From NCBI GenBank assembly GCA_016699165.1, contig CP064963.1:124001-188000 (forward strand): DNA of 64,000 nucleotides, read 5' to 3'. Of the stretch, positions 25,858 through 34,086 are shown one piece after another. How positions within the stretch are numbered: the stretch's first letter is position 1; every line of letters begins with the position of its first letter. The notes beneath the pieces are model-generated. The model was not told the origin of the DNA, made no database searches, and saw only the letters and a list, made by a program, of their open reading frames with translations. Made by a program: the position numbers and the translations under genes. The DNA is from Candidatus Melainabacteria bacterium. Lineage in GTDB: Bacteria > Cyanobacteriota > Vampirovibrionia > Obscuribacterales > Obscuribacteraceae.

Positions 25858-28563
25858 TCAAAGAGTTTTTTCTATAACATCGCCGATTTTTTCTTTCTGA
25901 TTTAAAGACTTACAGGCTAGGTCTGAGACAAGTTTGTGCAGTGCATTCATAATCTTTTTCTCTGAAGTTTCACCGGTACCAATGTTTTTAAGTTGGTCCA
26001 CTGAATGCGCGCGTCCAAAGTGTACTGTCACTTGCACCGGTCTTAACAGCCAGTCACCGGGAGGCAAAGCTAGTCCTGTGTTTTCTAAATAGACTGGAAT
26101 GACTTGAACCGGTTTGTGATTCAACAATAATCCGATTCCACCTTTAAAATCTTGAATCTCTCCACTAAGAGTTCTGCGCCCTTCAGGAAACCAAACTAGA
26201 TTGCGCTTGTTGTCAAGTGCGCCCGCGCCTAAAGACAAACTAGAAGATAGAGCATGTTCTGCGTCAATTGGAATTACTCTTGCCAGGCGGCTTCCCAATC
26301 GAGCTAGTGGATTGGCAAATGCAATTCCGACCCAGCCAGCCCACTGACTATTTAAAAGCTGGGCAAGAGGCAACGCGGCTGCAAGTACAAATGGATCTAG
26401 ATAACTTGCATGATTTGGTATAAAAACATATTGGGCATTGGGTGAAATATTCTCCAAGCCTTCTACTTTCAGCCGGAATAAAAGGCGCATGAGCAGCCGA
26501 TTGAATTTTTGCAGACAGAACTGAGTCGCGGTCATAAATGGGTTCAAAGGTAAAAGCCATTTCTTTTGTTCTTCACTTAGACATTTCTGCCAGTGCAAAA
26601 AAGGATCGATTGCAAATGAATTATTTTGATCGCTCCTTACCACGGCTTTTAAAAGGTCGCGCAGCGTCATAATTTTAGCTATCGATTCTTCATCCAGCTC
26701 TACACCGGCCTGGTCTCGAATGTCGAGGCTGATTTCAAGCCATTCTAAAGAATCAATTCCAAGATCAAGTTGTATATTGGCATCAAGCGATAACTGTTTA
26801 ACATGTAAGCGAGAATTCAAATATTTCATTACTATTTTTGCAGCAGAATTGCTCATTAACTCTTTGTCTTGTGCTGAAAGATTCTGCCACCACTGTTCTG
26901 AGGATACTTCCAGACGTTCGTTTGCTGTGAAAGAATCATAAAGAGCGGCCAGTTTATGTCTTTTGATTTTTCCCATGGCAGTGCGAGGAAGAATAGCAGA
27001 AGAGATGACATAACCGGAAAGACGTTTATAAGTGGGAAGTTGAAGAGAACCTCTGTCGACTGCATCATGAATGGCCGCATCCACACTATGTAAATTTGCC
27101 GCTTGAATTTTTGCAACGTCAGGCAGTATTACTGCAACCAGTCTACCTTTGCGCAAAAGTATGCCGATTTCTTTTATAAACGGGTCCCTTTGATAACATT
27201 CTTCCAGCCATTCGGGATCTATTTTTTTGCCTGTTTCAACTACGATTAGTGATGAGAGTCGCCCGACAACTGTTAAATAGCCATTCTTTAAGAAACCGGT
27301 GTCACCTGTTTTGAACCAACCATCTTTAGTAAAACTATTTTCAGTCACTGCGGGTAAATTCAAATATCCTGAAAATACACCTGGTCCTTTAACTTGAATT
27401 TCATCATCTTCAATTCTTATATTTGTGCCTGAAAGGGGTTTGCCCACAGAGAAAAAATTTCCATCACCCGGAAGTAGCATAGATACAAGAGGAGACGTTT
27501 CAGACAACCCGTAGCCGATTGCCATTTGCCATCCTATTCCTTCGAGTTTTCTTATCAGTTCGCCCTTAATAGAGGCTCCGCCAGAGGTTATTAAACGCAA
27601 ATCTTTGCCGACTTCTTGATGTATCGGCCAGAGAATTGTTTTTCCCAGTCTTAATCTTGTATATTTGAAAATCGCCTCGCTTAAGAAGAATAGAGGCTTC
27701 ATAACCGCGGCTGTTCCTTTTAAGGATTGAACTCGATCGTAGATTGCTTTGTATAGCGCTTCATAAAGTCGTGGCACTCCGACAATAATATTGATCCTTC
27801 CTTCTTTTATAGATTGAAGAAGACGCGGACCTGTAAGTGCATAAGGTAAAACGATAGTGCATCCCTGAGAAAGAGGAAGAAGTATTCCTGTGACAAAAGG
27901 ATAAATATGATGCATGGGCAATGGCAGAAGGAATCTGTCAGTTTTTTTCAGTATATCGGCTTGTACTAAGGAATCAATTTGATAGACAAGATTTCGATGG
28001 CTCAACGGTACGCCTTTAGGTATTCCGGTAGTGCCTGATGTATAAAACATAACAGCGATATCAGCTGGCTCTAAAGGGGGTGTAGAAATTGTTTCATTGG
28101 ACAACAGATTTTTCCAGGATAATTCACCCTCTGGAGCATCGAGCAGAAACACTTGATTCGGCAAAACATGGTCATGTTTTTTCAACCGGCTAAGATTCTC
28201 TTGGACAGTGAATATAACTTTGGGATGGATGTTATTCAGTATCGCATTTAGTGCTTCTTCGTCGCATTGAATATCAATAGGTACAACAATCGCACCGACT
28301 CTTATTATGGCTAAGCAAGCAATTATCCATTCAGGTCTATTATTTGCGTATAATAGAATATAATCGCCCTTGCCAATTCCTCTTTTGAATAAGCCGGAAG
28401 CTATTTGCTCTACCAGCTCATAAAGTTCGCCAAAGCTAATAGAAGTAACTTCAGTCTCTTTGAATGCACTCACAGCAACATTATGACCGTCCCGACGCTT
28501 GCAACGGAAGATCAGATCCTGAAGTGTAGTGAGTTTTTCCAATTCATTGTTATTTGCATTCAT
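25858..28563 (-). CDS. acyl-CoA/acyl-ACP ligase - ACP - acyltransferase fusion
   Basis: 901 residues in three parts. (1) An AMP-forming ligase (1-545): P-loop YTSGTTGIPKG near 174-184, GYGLSETSP at 350, GWFKTGDTG at 415, catalytic-type Lys532. (2) An acyl-carrier domain (about 570-645) with GIDSLEW, where Ser605 would carry phosphopantetheine. (3) A PlsC-type acyltransferase (about 690-880) with NHASYLD (717-723) and FPEGRRT (792-798). It could activate a fatty acid, hold it on its own ACP and pass it to a lysophospholipid. The order is opposite to E. coli Aas. Confidence 0.88.
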   Translation of the reverse strand: MNANNNELEKLTTLQDLIFRCKRRDGHNVAVSAFKETEVTSISFGELYELVEQIASGLFKRGIGKGDYILLYANNRPEWIIACLAIIRVGAIVVPIDIQCDEEALNAILNNIHPKVIFTVQENLSRLKKHDHVLPNQVFLLDAPEGELSWKNLLSNETISTPPLEPADIAVMFYTSGTTGIPKGVPLSHRNLVYQIDSLVQADILKKTDRFLLPLPMHHIYPFVTGILLPLSQGCTIVLPYALTGPRLLQSIKEGRINIIVGVPRLYEALYKAIYDRVQSLKGTAAVMKPLFFLSEAIFKYTRLRLGKTILWPIHQEVGKDLRLITSGGASIKGELIRKLEGIGWQMAIGYGLSETSPLVSMLLPGDGNFFSVGKPLSGTNIRIEDDEIQVKGPGVFSGYLNLPAVTENSFTKDGWFKTGDTGFLKNGYLTVVGRLSSLIVVETGKKIDPEWLEECYQRDPFIKEIGILLRKGRLVAVILPDVAKIQAANLHSVDAAIHDAVDRGSLQLPTYKRLSGYVISSAILPRTAMGKIKRHKLAALYDSFTANERLEVSSEQWWQNLSAQDKELMSNSAAKIVMKYLNSRLHVKQLSLDANIQLDLGIDSLEWLEISLDIRDQAGVELDEESIAKIMTLRDLLKAVVRSDQNNSFAIDPFLHWQKCLSEEQKKWLLPLNPFMTATQFCLQKFNRLLMRLLFRLKVEGLENISPNAQYVFIPNHASYLDPFVLAAALPLAQLLNSQWAGWVGIAFANPLARLGSRLARVIPIDAEHALSSSLSLGAGALDNKRNLVWFPEGRRTLSGEIQDFKGGIGLLLNHKPVQVIPVYLENTGLALPPGDWLLRPVQVTVHFGRAHSVDQLKNIGTGETSEKKIMNALHKLVSDLACKSLNQKEKIGDVIEKTL

Positions 28564-28735
28564 TTAGTAACCGGTTTGCTATTGCCCTCTTATAGTGCAT
28601 CTTGTCTTACCGGAGAGTCAAAAGCATCCCCCTCAGGGATGACCAGCGCAAAATGAGCCTTTTAGTGAATTCCAGTCTTTTCTGGTTTTGAGCTTGATTG
28701 CTGGTGGAATACTGGTCCAGGGTGGGTGATATCAA

Positions 28736-29521
28736 ATGCAAATGAAAAGTTATCTTTATACCGTTCTGCTCTTGCTAGTTTTGACTTTTGACCAACAGGT
28801 TATAGCTTTGGACACCAAACAGGTCGACAAGCAATTAACTTCGATGCTTCAAAAGATATCTAACTATAGTCAAAATCAAGCAGATGACTATGAAAAGCTC
28901 GAAGCAACTAACGACGAGATACTCAAACTTCTAAAGAAAAGTTCAGTCGAGCCTCAGATGATGAAGGCACCATTGAAAGAAGCAACTGCAAATGGACTTA
29001 GTGCCTTTGTTTCTGATGACAAAAAATTGCGCTGCTATTGTTGGGATACACTGACTGGTGGCACAATGCATTTCTTTTATTCTCTGATTGCTTATGATAT
29101 TGGTAATAACAAAATCAAATGCAATGTTTTAAATCCATCGAACAAAAATCCTGAAGGAGAAGATCCAGGTTCCTGCATTGAAGGCGTTGATACCATCAAA
29201 ACCACTGATGGAAAGACTGTTTATCTAGTGCGCGATCTCTTCATTGGATCTGGAATGATTCATGGAAGATCAATTACTGCGTACATATTAGCGAACGGAA
29301 AATTGATTGAGTATCCATTTTTTCAAACTAGTAAGAAATTGCTCAAATCAATAAATTTTGGGTTTGGGGAATATTCTGACGAAGCAGAAATCAAGCTTTC
29401 ATCGGATAAGAAAACATTGAAAATCCCGGTCATTAAAAAATCAGAAGATGATACTGGTCCGGCAACTGGAAAATATTTGAATTACGTGTTTAACGGAACT
29501 AGGTTCGTGTTTAAAAAGTGA
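28736..29521 (+). CDS. secreted protein, function unknown
   Basis: 261 residues. A signal peptide covers about 1-25, with cleavage near VIALD. A helical, Gln/Lys-rich stretch (30-80) is followed by a domain with Cys pairs (LRCYCWDTLTGG; IKCNVL; GSCIEG) that could form disulfides. No family recognised. It is divergent from the ligase fusion and convergent with the lipase-like gene, which ends 8 bases beyond its stop, so it is probably a single-gene unit. Confidence 0.65.
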   Translation: MQMKSYLYTVLLLLVLTFDQQVIALDTKQVDKQLTSMLQKISNYSQNQADDYEKLEATNDEILKLLKKSSVEPQMMKAPLKEATANGLSAFVSDDKKLRCYCWDTLTGGTMHFFYSLIAYDIGNNKIKCNVLNPSNKNPEGEDPGSCIEGVDTIKTTDGKTVYLVRDLFIGSGMIHGRSITAYILANGKLIEYPFFQTSKKLLKSINFGFGEYSDEAEIKLSSDKKTLKIPVIKKSEDDTGPATGKYLNYVFNGTRFVFKK

Positions 29522-29528
29522 AATCGAA

Positions 29529-30764
29529 TCATTCCATCAAATCTTTCAAAATCCATTCAAACATCGCACGCGGTTCTTCAGTTGACGAAAGCATGTCAGT
29601 TATTTTTTCGGAATATCCAATCGGTCTCTTGCGCTCGATAAAAGTTAGATGATCGATATTATCTAAAAGGCGAGCTTTACCGGCGTTTGTGTTGAGTTTG
29701 ATAAGGGTGAGATCATTCATCTTGTTGATGTCCGGTCGTGCGGCGAACTCGTTTGTAAGAAGCAAGCTGCTTGCAATGGGACTGATACCATCATTGAGTG
29801 GATAAATAATATCGTTTGCAGGAGAGGTTTTAGGAACAGACTTGGCGATGAGATCGTTTAAAAAGCGCAGTGCCGGATGTTCTCTGTCCAAGTGCATCGG
29901 CAATGTTGTCTTGAAGAACGAATAGGGAGTGGTAATGAATTTGCGTATGACGCCATGTTCGCGCGGAGCATATTGATTATGCAAGTAACCGGCATAAACA
30001 AAGAACTTGTGGTCAATGGCTTTTTGTTTTTGATCAGTTACAGTAACGAGTGGTGTTTTTTCCTTGCGCGATTTTTTTTGTGGTGGCATTTGCCCGTCGG
30101 AGTTATCCCAGGCAAAATCGCGTTGCAGATTTTTGTGACGAGCAAAGTAGATACTATAACCAAGTAAATGGTCGATTTTGCTCAAAGGAGAAGGATATCT
30201 CTTCTTCATCGTTTGCCGCATCCAGTCTGCGCAAAACAAAGGCGAGCCACGAAAGAAAGAGCCAAGTGTGATAACTCTTGAAACTAAGTTATTGACAGAA
30301 GGATCTTTCATCGAGTTTCGAACAACAGTGCCTGCAAGACTTATGGCGACAATCGTCACATCACCTGATGGAAAGTGATTGCGCAGCGAAGTTCTAAACT
30401 CATCTGTAATTTCTGTAAGCGATAAGCTCGTGTTGAACCTGCTCAAATAGATTTTGTATTGCTTTTGAAAATCTGGCTTCTCGCAAAGGTATTCGCCTAG
30501 TTCCTTCCAGCGAAACATAGGATGGTATTCTCCAAGCAATCCGTGCACAAATAGCAAGGGTTTTCTGTCGCCAATGGGACTTTCGTCATACTGATAAATT
30601 TCAACTTTTCTGGGGGCCGACTTTATTTTGTTTTTGGGTAAAAGTTCGATCGAAGTTGAGTCGACTGAATCGCTGGCGAAGCAGTTCTGACTTGAAGATG
30701 CAGACACTAATACTGCAAGTAATGAAGGCAGAATTAGACGAGTCAGTGTTGGATGCATTGCCAT
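29529..30764 (-). CDS. secreted alpha/beta-hydrolase (lipase-like)
   Basis: 411 residues with a signal peptide (about 1-33). The alpha/beta-hydrolase core has the oxyanion strand LLFVHGLLGE, a nucleophile elbow VAISLAGTVV, an Asp in LNDGISPIASS and a His in IDHLTFIE. Together they give a plausible Ser-Asp-His triad. The elbow is A-I-S-L-A in place of the usual G-x-S-x-G. It resembles lipases or PGAP1-like esterases acting on membrane lipids; the substrate is unknown. ATG 30764 was chosen because it brings the signal peptide to the N-terminus. Confidence 0.75.
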   Translation of the reverse strand: MAMHPTLTRLILPSLLAVLVSASSSQNCFASDSVDSTSIELLPKNKIKSAPRKVEIYQYDESPIGDRKPLLFVHGLLGEYHPMFRWKELGEYLCEKPDFQKQYKIYLSRFNTSLSLTEITDEFRTSLRNHFPSGDVTIVAISLAGTVVRNSMKDPSVNNLVSRVITLGSFFRGSPLFCADWMRQTMKKRYPSPLSKIDHLLGYSIYFARHKNLQRDFAWDNSDGQMPPQKKSRKEKTPLVTVTDQKQKAIDHKFFVYAGYLHNQYAPREHGVIRKFITTPYSFFKTTLPMHLDREHPALRFLNDLIAKSVPKTSPANDIIYPLNDGISPIASSLLLTNEFAARPDINKMNDLTLIKLNTNAGKARLLDNIDHLTFIERKRPIGYSEKITDMLSSTEEPRAMFEWILKDLME

Positions 30765-30802
30765 ATTGTACGCCCATTTTGACCTTTGTGATCTTTTCTG
30801 CG

Positions 30803-30830
30803 TGCTATGATGAAAATACCCGCACCGGAG
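30803..30830 (+). promoter_or_regulatory. extended -10 promoter and Shine-Dalgarno for the small Cys-rich ORF
   Basis: TGCTATGAT (30803-30811) matches an extended -10 element. GGAG (30827-30830) sits 7 bases before the TTG at 30838. No good -35 box was found at the standard distance, which extended -10 promoters tolerate. Confidence 0.4.
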
Positions 30831-30837
30831 TAAGCCT

Positions 30838-31014
30838 TTGACATTATGCCCTATCGCGCTAGCGGTCCACTGTGTGGGCTGCCCGCTGGTCAAATTTTGT
30901 CCAGCTAAAACAATTATTGGTGATTTCAACAAGTATGCACCAGATACGCCACCAGAGTCTGTGGTCGAAGGAATGCCACCAGAAGAGACCAACAAGACTG
31001 ACTCGCCTCAATAG
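30838..31014 (+). CDS. small Cys-rich protein (58 aa), function unknown
   Basis: TTG start with GGAG 7 bases upstream, stop TAG at 31012-31014. The N-terminal half has four cysteines as C-x7-C-x2-C-x5-C (C4, C12, C15, C21), with Cys-Pro at three of them (CPIALA, GCPLV, FCPAK). This fits binding of zinc or an iron-sulfur cluster. The C-terminal half is acidic and proline-rich (KYAPDTPPESVVEG). It fills the gap between two minus-strand genes. Composition looks coding, not random. Other frames here give unconvincing peptides. Confidence 0.55.
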   Translation: MTLCPIALAVHCVGCPLVKFCPAKTIIGDFNKYAPDTPPESVVEGMPPEETNKTDSPQ

Positions 31015-31023
31015 ATGCAAGCA

Positions 31024-31932
31024 TCATTTTTTTCTGACATCCAGATCTTCGCGTAAGCTCACGGTGAGTATGTCTCCTTGATTTAATTCAAGCTCTTTTC
31101 CGCTCGTAGTCATTCCTTGAATTAAAAAGCCTCCAGGAAGTCCACGACCGACTCCCATTATGAAGCCTTGTTTTTTCGTGTACTGTTCGTCTTCTTCTAC
31201 TGGTCTGCCAGCGGCAAAATTTTTGTTGACACTTCCAACTGCGCCCGAAACCAACGCACTAGTGACGATACCAACTGGACCAGTCACAAGGCCTGCTGTT
31301 CCAATTGCAAGGTCTAGTGCCGCGTACTTTCCTACTGCGTATTTGACTACATACTCACCGTTTTTATTAGCTACAAGTTGAGCTTTGGTCTTTTTGATCT
31401 GGTCGATACGAGACTTTTCTGAGGGAACTGCATCTATTTTGATGAGAGAACCAAGAGAGTCGACGATGCCGCTGAAATTAAAACCAATGCGACCTTGCGC
31501 ATCGAGAAAGTTTTTGCCTGGCTTATAAGACTTAATGGTCTTTCGGCTTTGGCTTACAGCGCTGATTATGCCAAGAACTGGTTGTCCTGCAGGTGCTATG
31601 AGTTCAGAGCCTGCGCGCATCTCATCTACAAGTCTAGTGGAAATTGGCTCGCCAATTTTTGCCGACTCACTGCTTAGAGGCTGTTCAAGACGCACTTTGA
31701 ATTGACTGCCCTTTAGTACTTTGTAATTGCCAAGTTCGTCTTGCTGCACTTGCCAGACCAATGGCGCCGGAACTTCAGTAGCAGAAGCAGCCACTTCCTG
31801 TGCCCCGGGAACTGGGACGGGAGATGCTTGAACAACTGGAGCTGCTTGCGGCTGGCAAAATGCATTGGGCATGCAAAGAATTGCAAGGAGCAATAGCTGA
31901 AGGCAAAGTTTTTTGCTATGAGTAAACGCCAT
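31024..31932 (-). CDS. secreted protein, function unknown
   Basis: 302 residues with a signal peptide (about 1-26). After a Pro/Ala/Val-rich linker, a beta-rich domain (about 70-170) includes FKVRLEQPLSSESAKIGEP and ELIAPAGQPVLGIISAV. This pattern, low in helix and with a 'can be set by an inert/ceiling value' style barrel, is also seen in TrbI/VirB10-like domains, but I cannot assign it. A Gly/Ala-rich hydrophobic stretch (about 195-235) could insert in a membrane. It lies 11 bases after mqnE, so it is probably cotranscribed. Confidence 0.6.
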   Translation of the reverse strand: MAFTHSKKLCLQLLLLAILCMPNAFCQPQAAPVVQASPVPVPGAQEVAASATEVPAPLVWQVQQDELGNYKVLKGSQFKVRLEQPLSSESAKIGEPISTRLVDEMRAGSELIAPAGQPVLGIISAVSQSRKTIKSYKPGKNFLDAQGRIGFNFSGIVDSLGSLIKIDAVPSEKSRIDQIKKTKAQLVANKNGEYVVKYAVGKYAALDLAIGTAGLVTGPVGIVTSALVSGAVGSVNKNFAAGRPVEEDEQYTKKQGFIMGVGRGLPGGFLIQGMTTSGKELELNQGDILTVSLREDLDVRKK

Positions 31933-31943
31933 GGTTTAAAAGA

Positions 31944-33101
31944 TTAGACGCGAGCAGTAGTTAATTGCAGTGCCTTGATACGTTCGTTCAAACTTTTAGA
32001 CTCAGCTGGTGTCTCTTCAATTACGCGCTTGATATTGTATACGGTGTCACGCTCTACTGGCACAAAACCAGAGCGCAGAATGTGACTTTCCATTTTTTCT
32101 TTAGCCAATTGCAAAGGCGTTTTGGCGCCAGCTGCGTGAGTGATTTTTTCTTCTAAAATGGTTCCGTCCATATCGTCTGCACCAAACGAAAGCGCTGTTT
32201 GAGCCAGTTCTTCACCTAGCTGAATCCAGTAAGCTTTGATATGTGGAAAATTATCCAAGAACAAACGCGAGATGGCGATGTCGCGAAGCAGATCGTTGTA
32301 GTCTGGTTCGTGAATCTCGCCTGGTTTAATGGTGGTGCCTTCGTAATAGCATTTAAGTGGAATAAAGCACATGAAACCACCGGTCTTATCTTGCTGTTCG
32401 CGCAGTTGATTGATGTGGTCAACTTTGTGTTCGATTTTTTCACCGATGCCAGTGAGCATAGTGGCAGTTGATTTCAAACCAAGTTTGTGGGCGATTCCGT
32501 GAATTCCAAGCCAGGTTGCAGCAGGAGTTTTTTTGACGTGCATATTTTCGCGCACGCTCTCATCAAATATTTCAGCACCGCCACCAGGCATCGAGCCAAG
32601 TCCTGCGTCAATCAAACGCTTGAGGCAATCTTCATAAGTTATGCCTTCTAGATTGGCAAGATACTCGATTTCTACCGCGGTCATTGCTTTGACATGAACG
32701 TGGGGAAATTCTTTTTTGAATGCGCGAATAACTTCTTCGTAAAAATTGAGGTCGCAAGCAGGATTCAATCCGCCTACCATGTGGATTTCGCTAATACCAA
32801 GGCTGACACCATAGCGGGCATTGTCCAGAACTTGATCAACAGTCCATGTATAACTATTGTTTTCTGGATTGGCGTAAGAACAGAATCTGCATGTCTCGAC
32901 ACAAAAATTAGTCGGATTCAAGTGCATGTTGTGAATGTAATAAACATACTTTTCTTGACCGGCCCCAGCACGCTTTTCGCGCACTCCGTTTGCCAGCGCA
33001 CCGATTTCGGCCAAGTCGTCATGTTTATAAAGACGAATGGCGTCTTCGCTCGACAATCTTTCACCGGATTTAACTTTCTCGACAATATCGCTTATAGACA
33101 T
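31944..33101 (-). CDS. mqnE: aminofutalosine synthase (radical SAM)
   Basis: Radical SAM enzyme of the futalosine pathway to menaquinone, making aminofutalosine from a chorismate-derived enolpyruvyl benzoate and SAM. The 4Fe-4S site is CVETCRFC (Cys67, 71, 74). SMPGGGAEIFDE, GGFMCFIPLKCY and a GADDMDGTILEEKI segment near 295 are typical of MqnE over CofH or MqnC. Length 385 fits. Other mqn genes are not in the window. It implies a menaquinone-based respiratory chain. Confidence 0.9.
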   Translation of the reverse strand: MSISDIVEKVKSGERLSSEDAIRLYKHDDLAEIGALANGVREKRAGAGQEKYVYYIHNMHLNPTNFCVETCRFCSYANPENNSYTWTVDQVLDNARYGVSLGISEIHMVGGLNPACDLNFYEEVIRAFKKEFPHVHVKAMTAVEIEYLANLEGITYEDCLKRLIDAGLGSMPGGGAEIFDESVRENMHVKKTPAATWLGIHGIAHKLGLKSTATMLTGIGEKIEHKVDHINQLREQQDKTGGFMCFIPLKCYYEGTTIKPGEIHEPDYNDLLRDIAISRLFLDNFPHIKAYWIQLGEELAQTALSFGADDMDGTILEEKITHAAGAKTPLQLAKEKMESHILRSGFVPVERDTVYNIKRVIEETPAESKSLNERIKALQLTTARV

Positions 33102-33163
33102 CGAATTGTTGGCTCCCTTGCCCTTGATACGGGGCGACGCACAGCCAGCATTTTATCATGTCT

Positions 33164-33862
33164 CTAGGGGTGCGAATCGGTCCAATAGGCAGCTTGGCTC
33201 TGATTGTCGTTCACACGTTGCTCGAGAGTGTCAATTAAATCGTTCAAATAGCGTTTGTTACAAGAAGCTACAGAATGATCTACAGCTGAATCTTCGACTA
33301 TTTCCAACGCTTCACTTTGTACTTCGAAATTGATTGTTTTGCTTGAAAGACCGTTTGAATCCAGGTAATGGTCGAGCACTTTGGCTCTATCCATTTCATA
33401 ATCACCTTCGAGCTGATTTCCCGAAATCCAGGAGGAGAAGTCATTTGCGCCAGATGAGCCGTTAGAGCCGGATACACGCATTTCTAAGCTTTTGTCGTTG
33501 TCGAAAAATGGGTCTGCGTCTTTGCTGAAAGCAAGAAAGGCTTCGTCCATGTCGGGCATGGGGTCATGGATTTCGTAGTTGCCTGAGTTGCTCAGTCTTA
33601 CTCTGATTTCTTCTTGGTCCATAACTGGTTTGCTGTCTTTGACCGAGTTGCCTTTAAGCCATTCCTGAGTGGAGCGTTTCTGGCGCTGACGGTCAATGAT
33701 TGTGCCTTTTGCAAATCGGGCTTCTACTAATTTAGATTTGGTTTCTTGCAGTACTTCCAGGTTGTCTTCCAGTATGGCAGCCATCTCTTGGGTGTTGTTG
33801 GCATGACTTTGTGCGCTTGCGCTGTTTTTAGCCTGAAATAAGTTGGTAAATTTGGTCAACAT
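33164..33862 (-). CDS. hypothetical acidic protein
   Basis: 232 residues, soluble, no signal peptide. The N-terminal part (1-60) is helical and partly coiled; the middle is acidic with DPMPDMDEAFLAF and DADPFFDNDKS; the C-terminal part is helical with IDTLEQRVNDNQ. No domain recognised. AGGA precedes the ATG. It lies 62 bases upstream of mqnE on the same strand. A shared transcript is possible but not shown. Confidence 0.6.
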   Translation of the reverse strand: MLTKFTNLFQAKNSASAQSHANNTQEMAAILEDNLEVLQETKSKLVEARFAKGTIIDRQRQKRSTQEWLKGNSVKDSKPVMDQEEIRVRLSNSGNYEIHDPMPDMDEAFLAFSKDADPFFDNDKSLEMRVSGSNGSSGANDFSSWISGNQLEGDYEMDRAKVLDHYLDSNGLSSKTINFEVQSEALEIVEDSAVDHSVASCNKRYLNDLIDTLEQRVNDNQSQAAYWTDSHP

Positions 33863-33979
33863 GGCTGACTTTTCCTAGAAACGTGGGGGATGTTTCTATT
33901 ATTGCCTGGGGATGTCATGAGGGTAATGGGGATTCTACGAATCACAGTTTGAAAGGGTCGTTTTTGCCGTACTTTTTTC

Positions 33980-33994
33980 GTTGACTTAATCAAC
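33980..33994. repeat. GTTGACTTAATCAAC palindromic motif
   Basis: The same 15-mer occurs inside the pyrG terminator (5583-5597). A close variant, TTGAATAAGTCAA, lies 58 bases away at 34052-34064 (compare TTGATTAAGTCAA on the minus strand here). The pair lies between the NurA-like gene and the acidic protein gene. No T-run follows, so here it is not a terminator. A regulator-binding site is possible. Confidence 0.35.
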
Positions 33995-34086
33995 AAGATA
34001 CAAAACGTGAAACGGTCCTGAAAATAATGCTTTTCGGGTTTTGAAAAATACTTGAATAAGTCAAAAACTCTCTAGGCGAGCCGTAG

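Noticed and set aside
28626..28642. CATCCC-CCTCA-GGGATG hairpin between the ligase fusion and the 28736 gene
   Set aside because: Shares CCCCCTCAGGG with the CNNM leader, but no other similarity; short enough to be chance.
30872..31081. 69-codon plus-strand ORF
   Set aside because: Runs into the 31024 gene and is Arg/Ser/Trp-rich; the frame at 30838 in the same place is more convincing.
33980..33994. Terminator after the NurA-like gene
   Set aside because: The palindrome is not followed by Ts on the minus strand.
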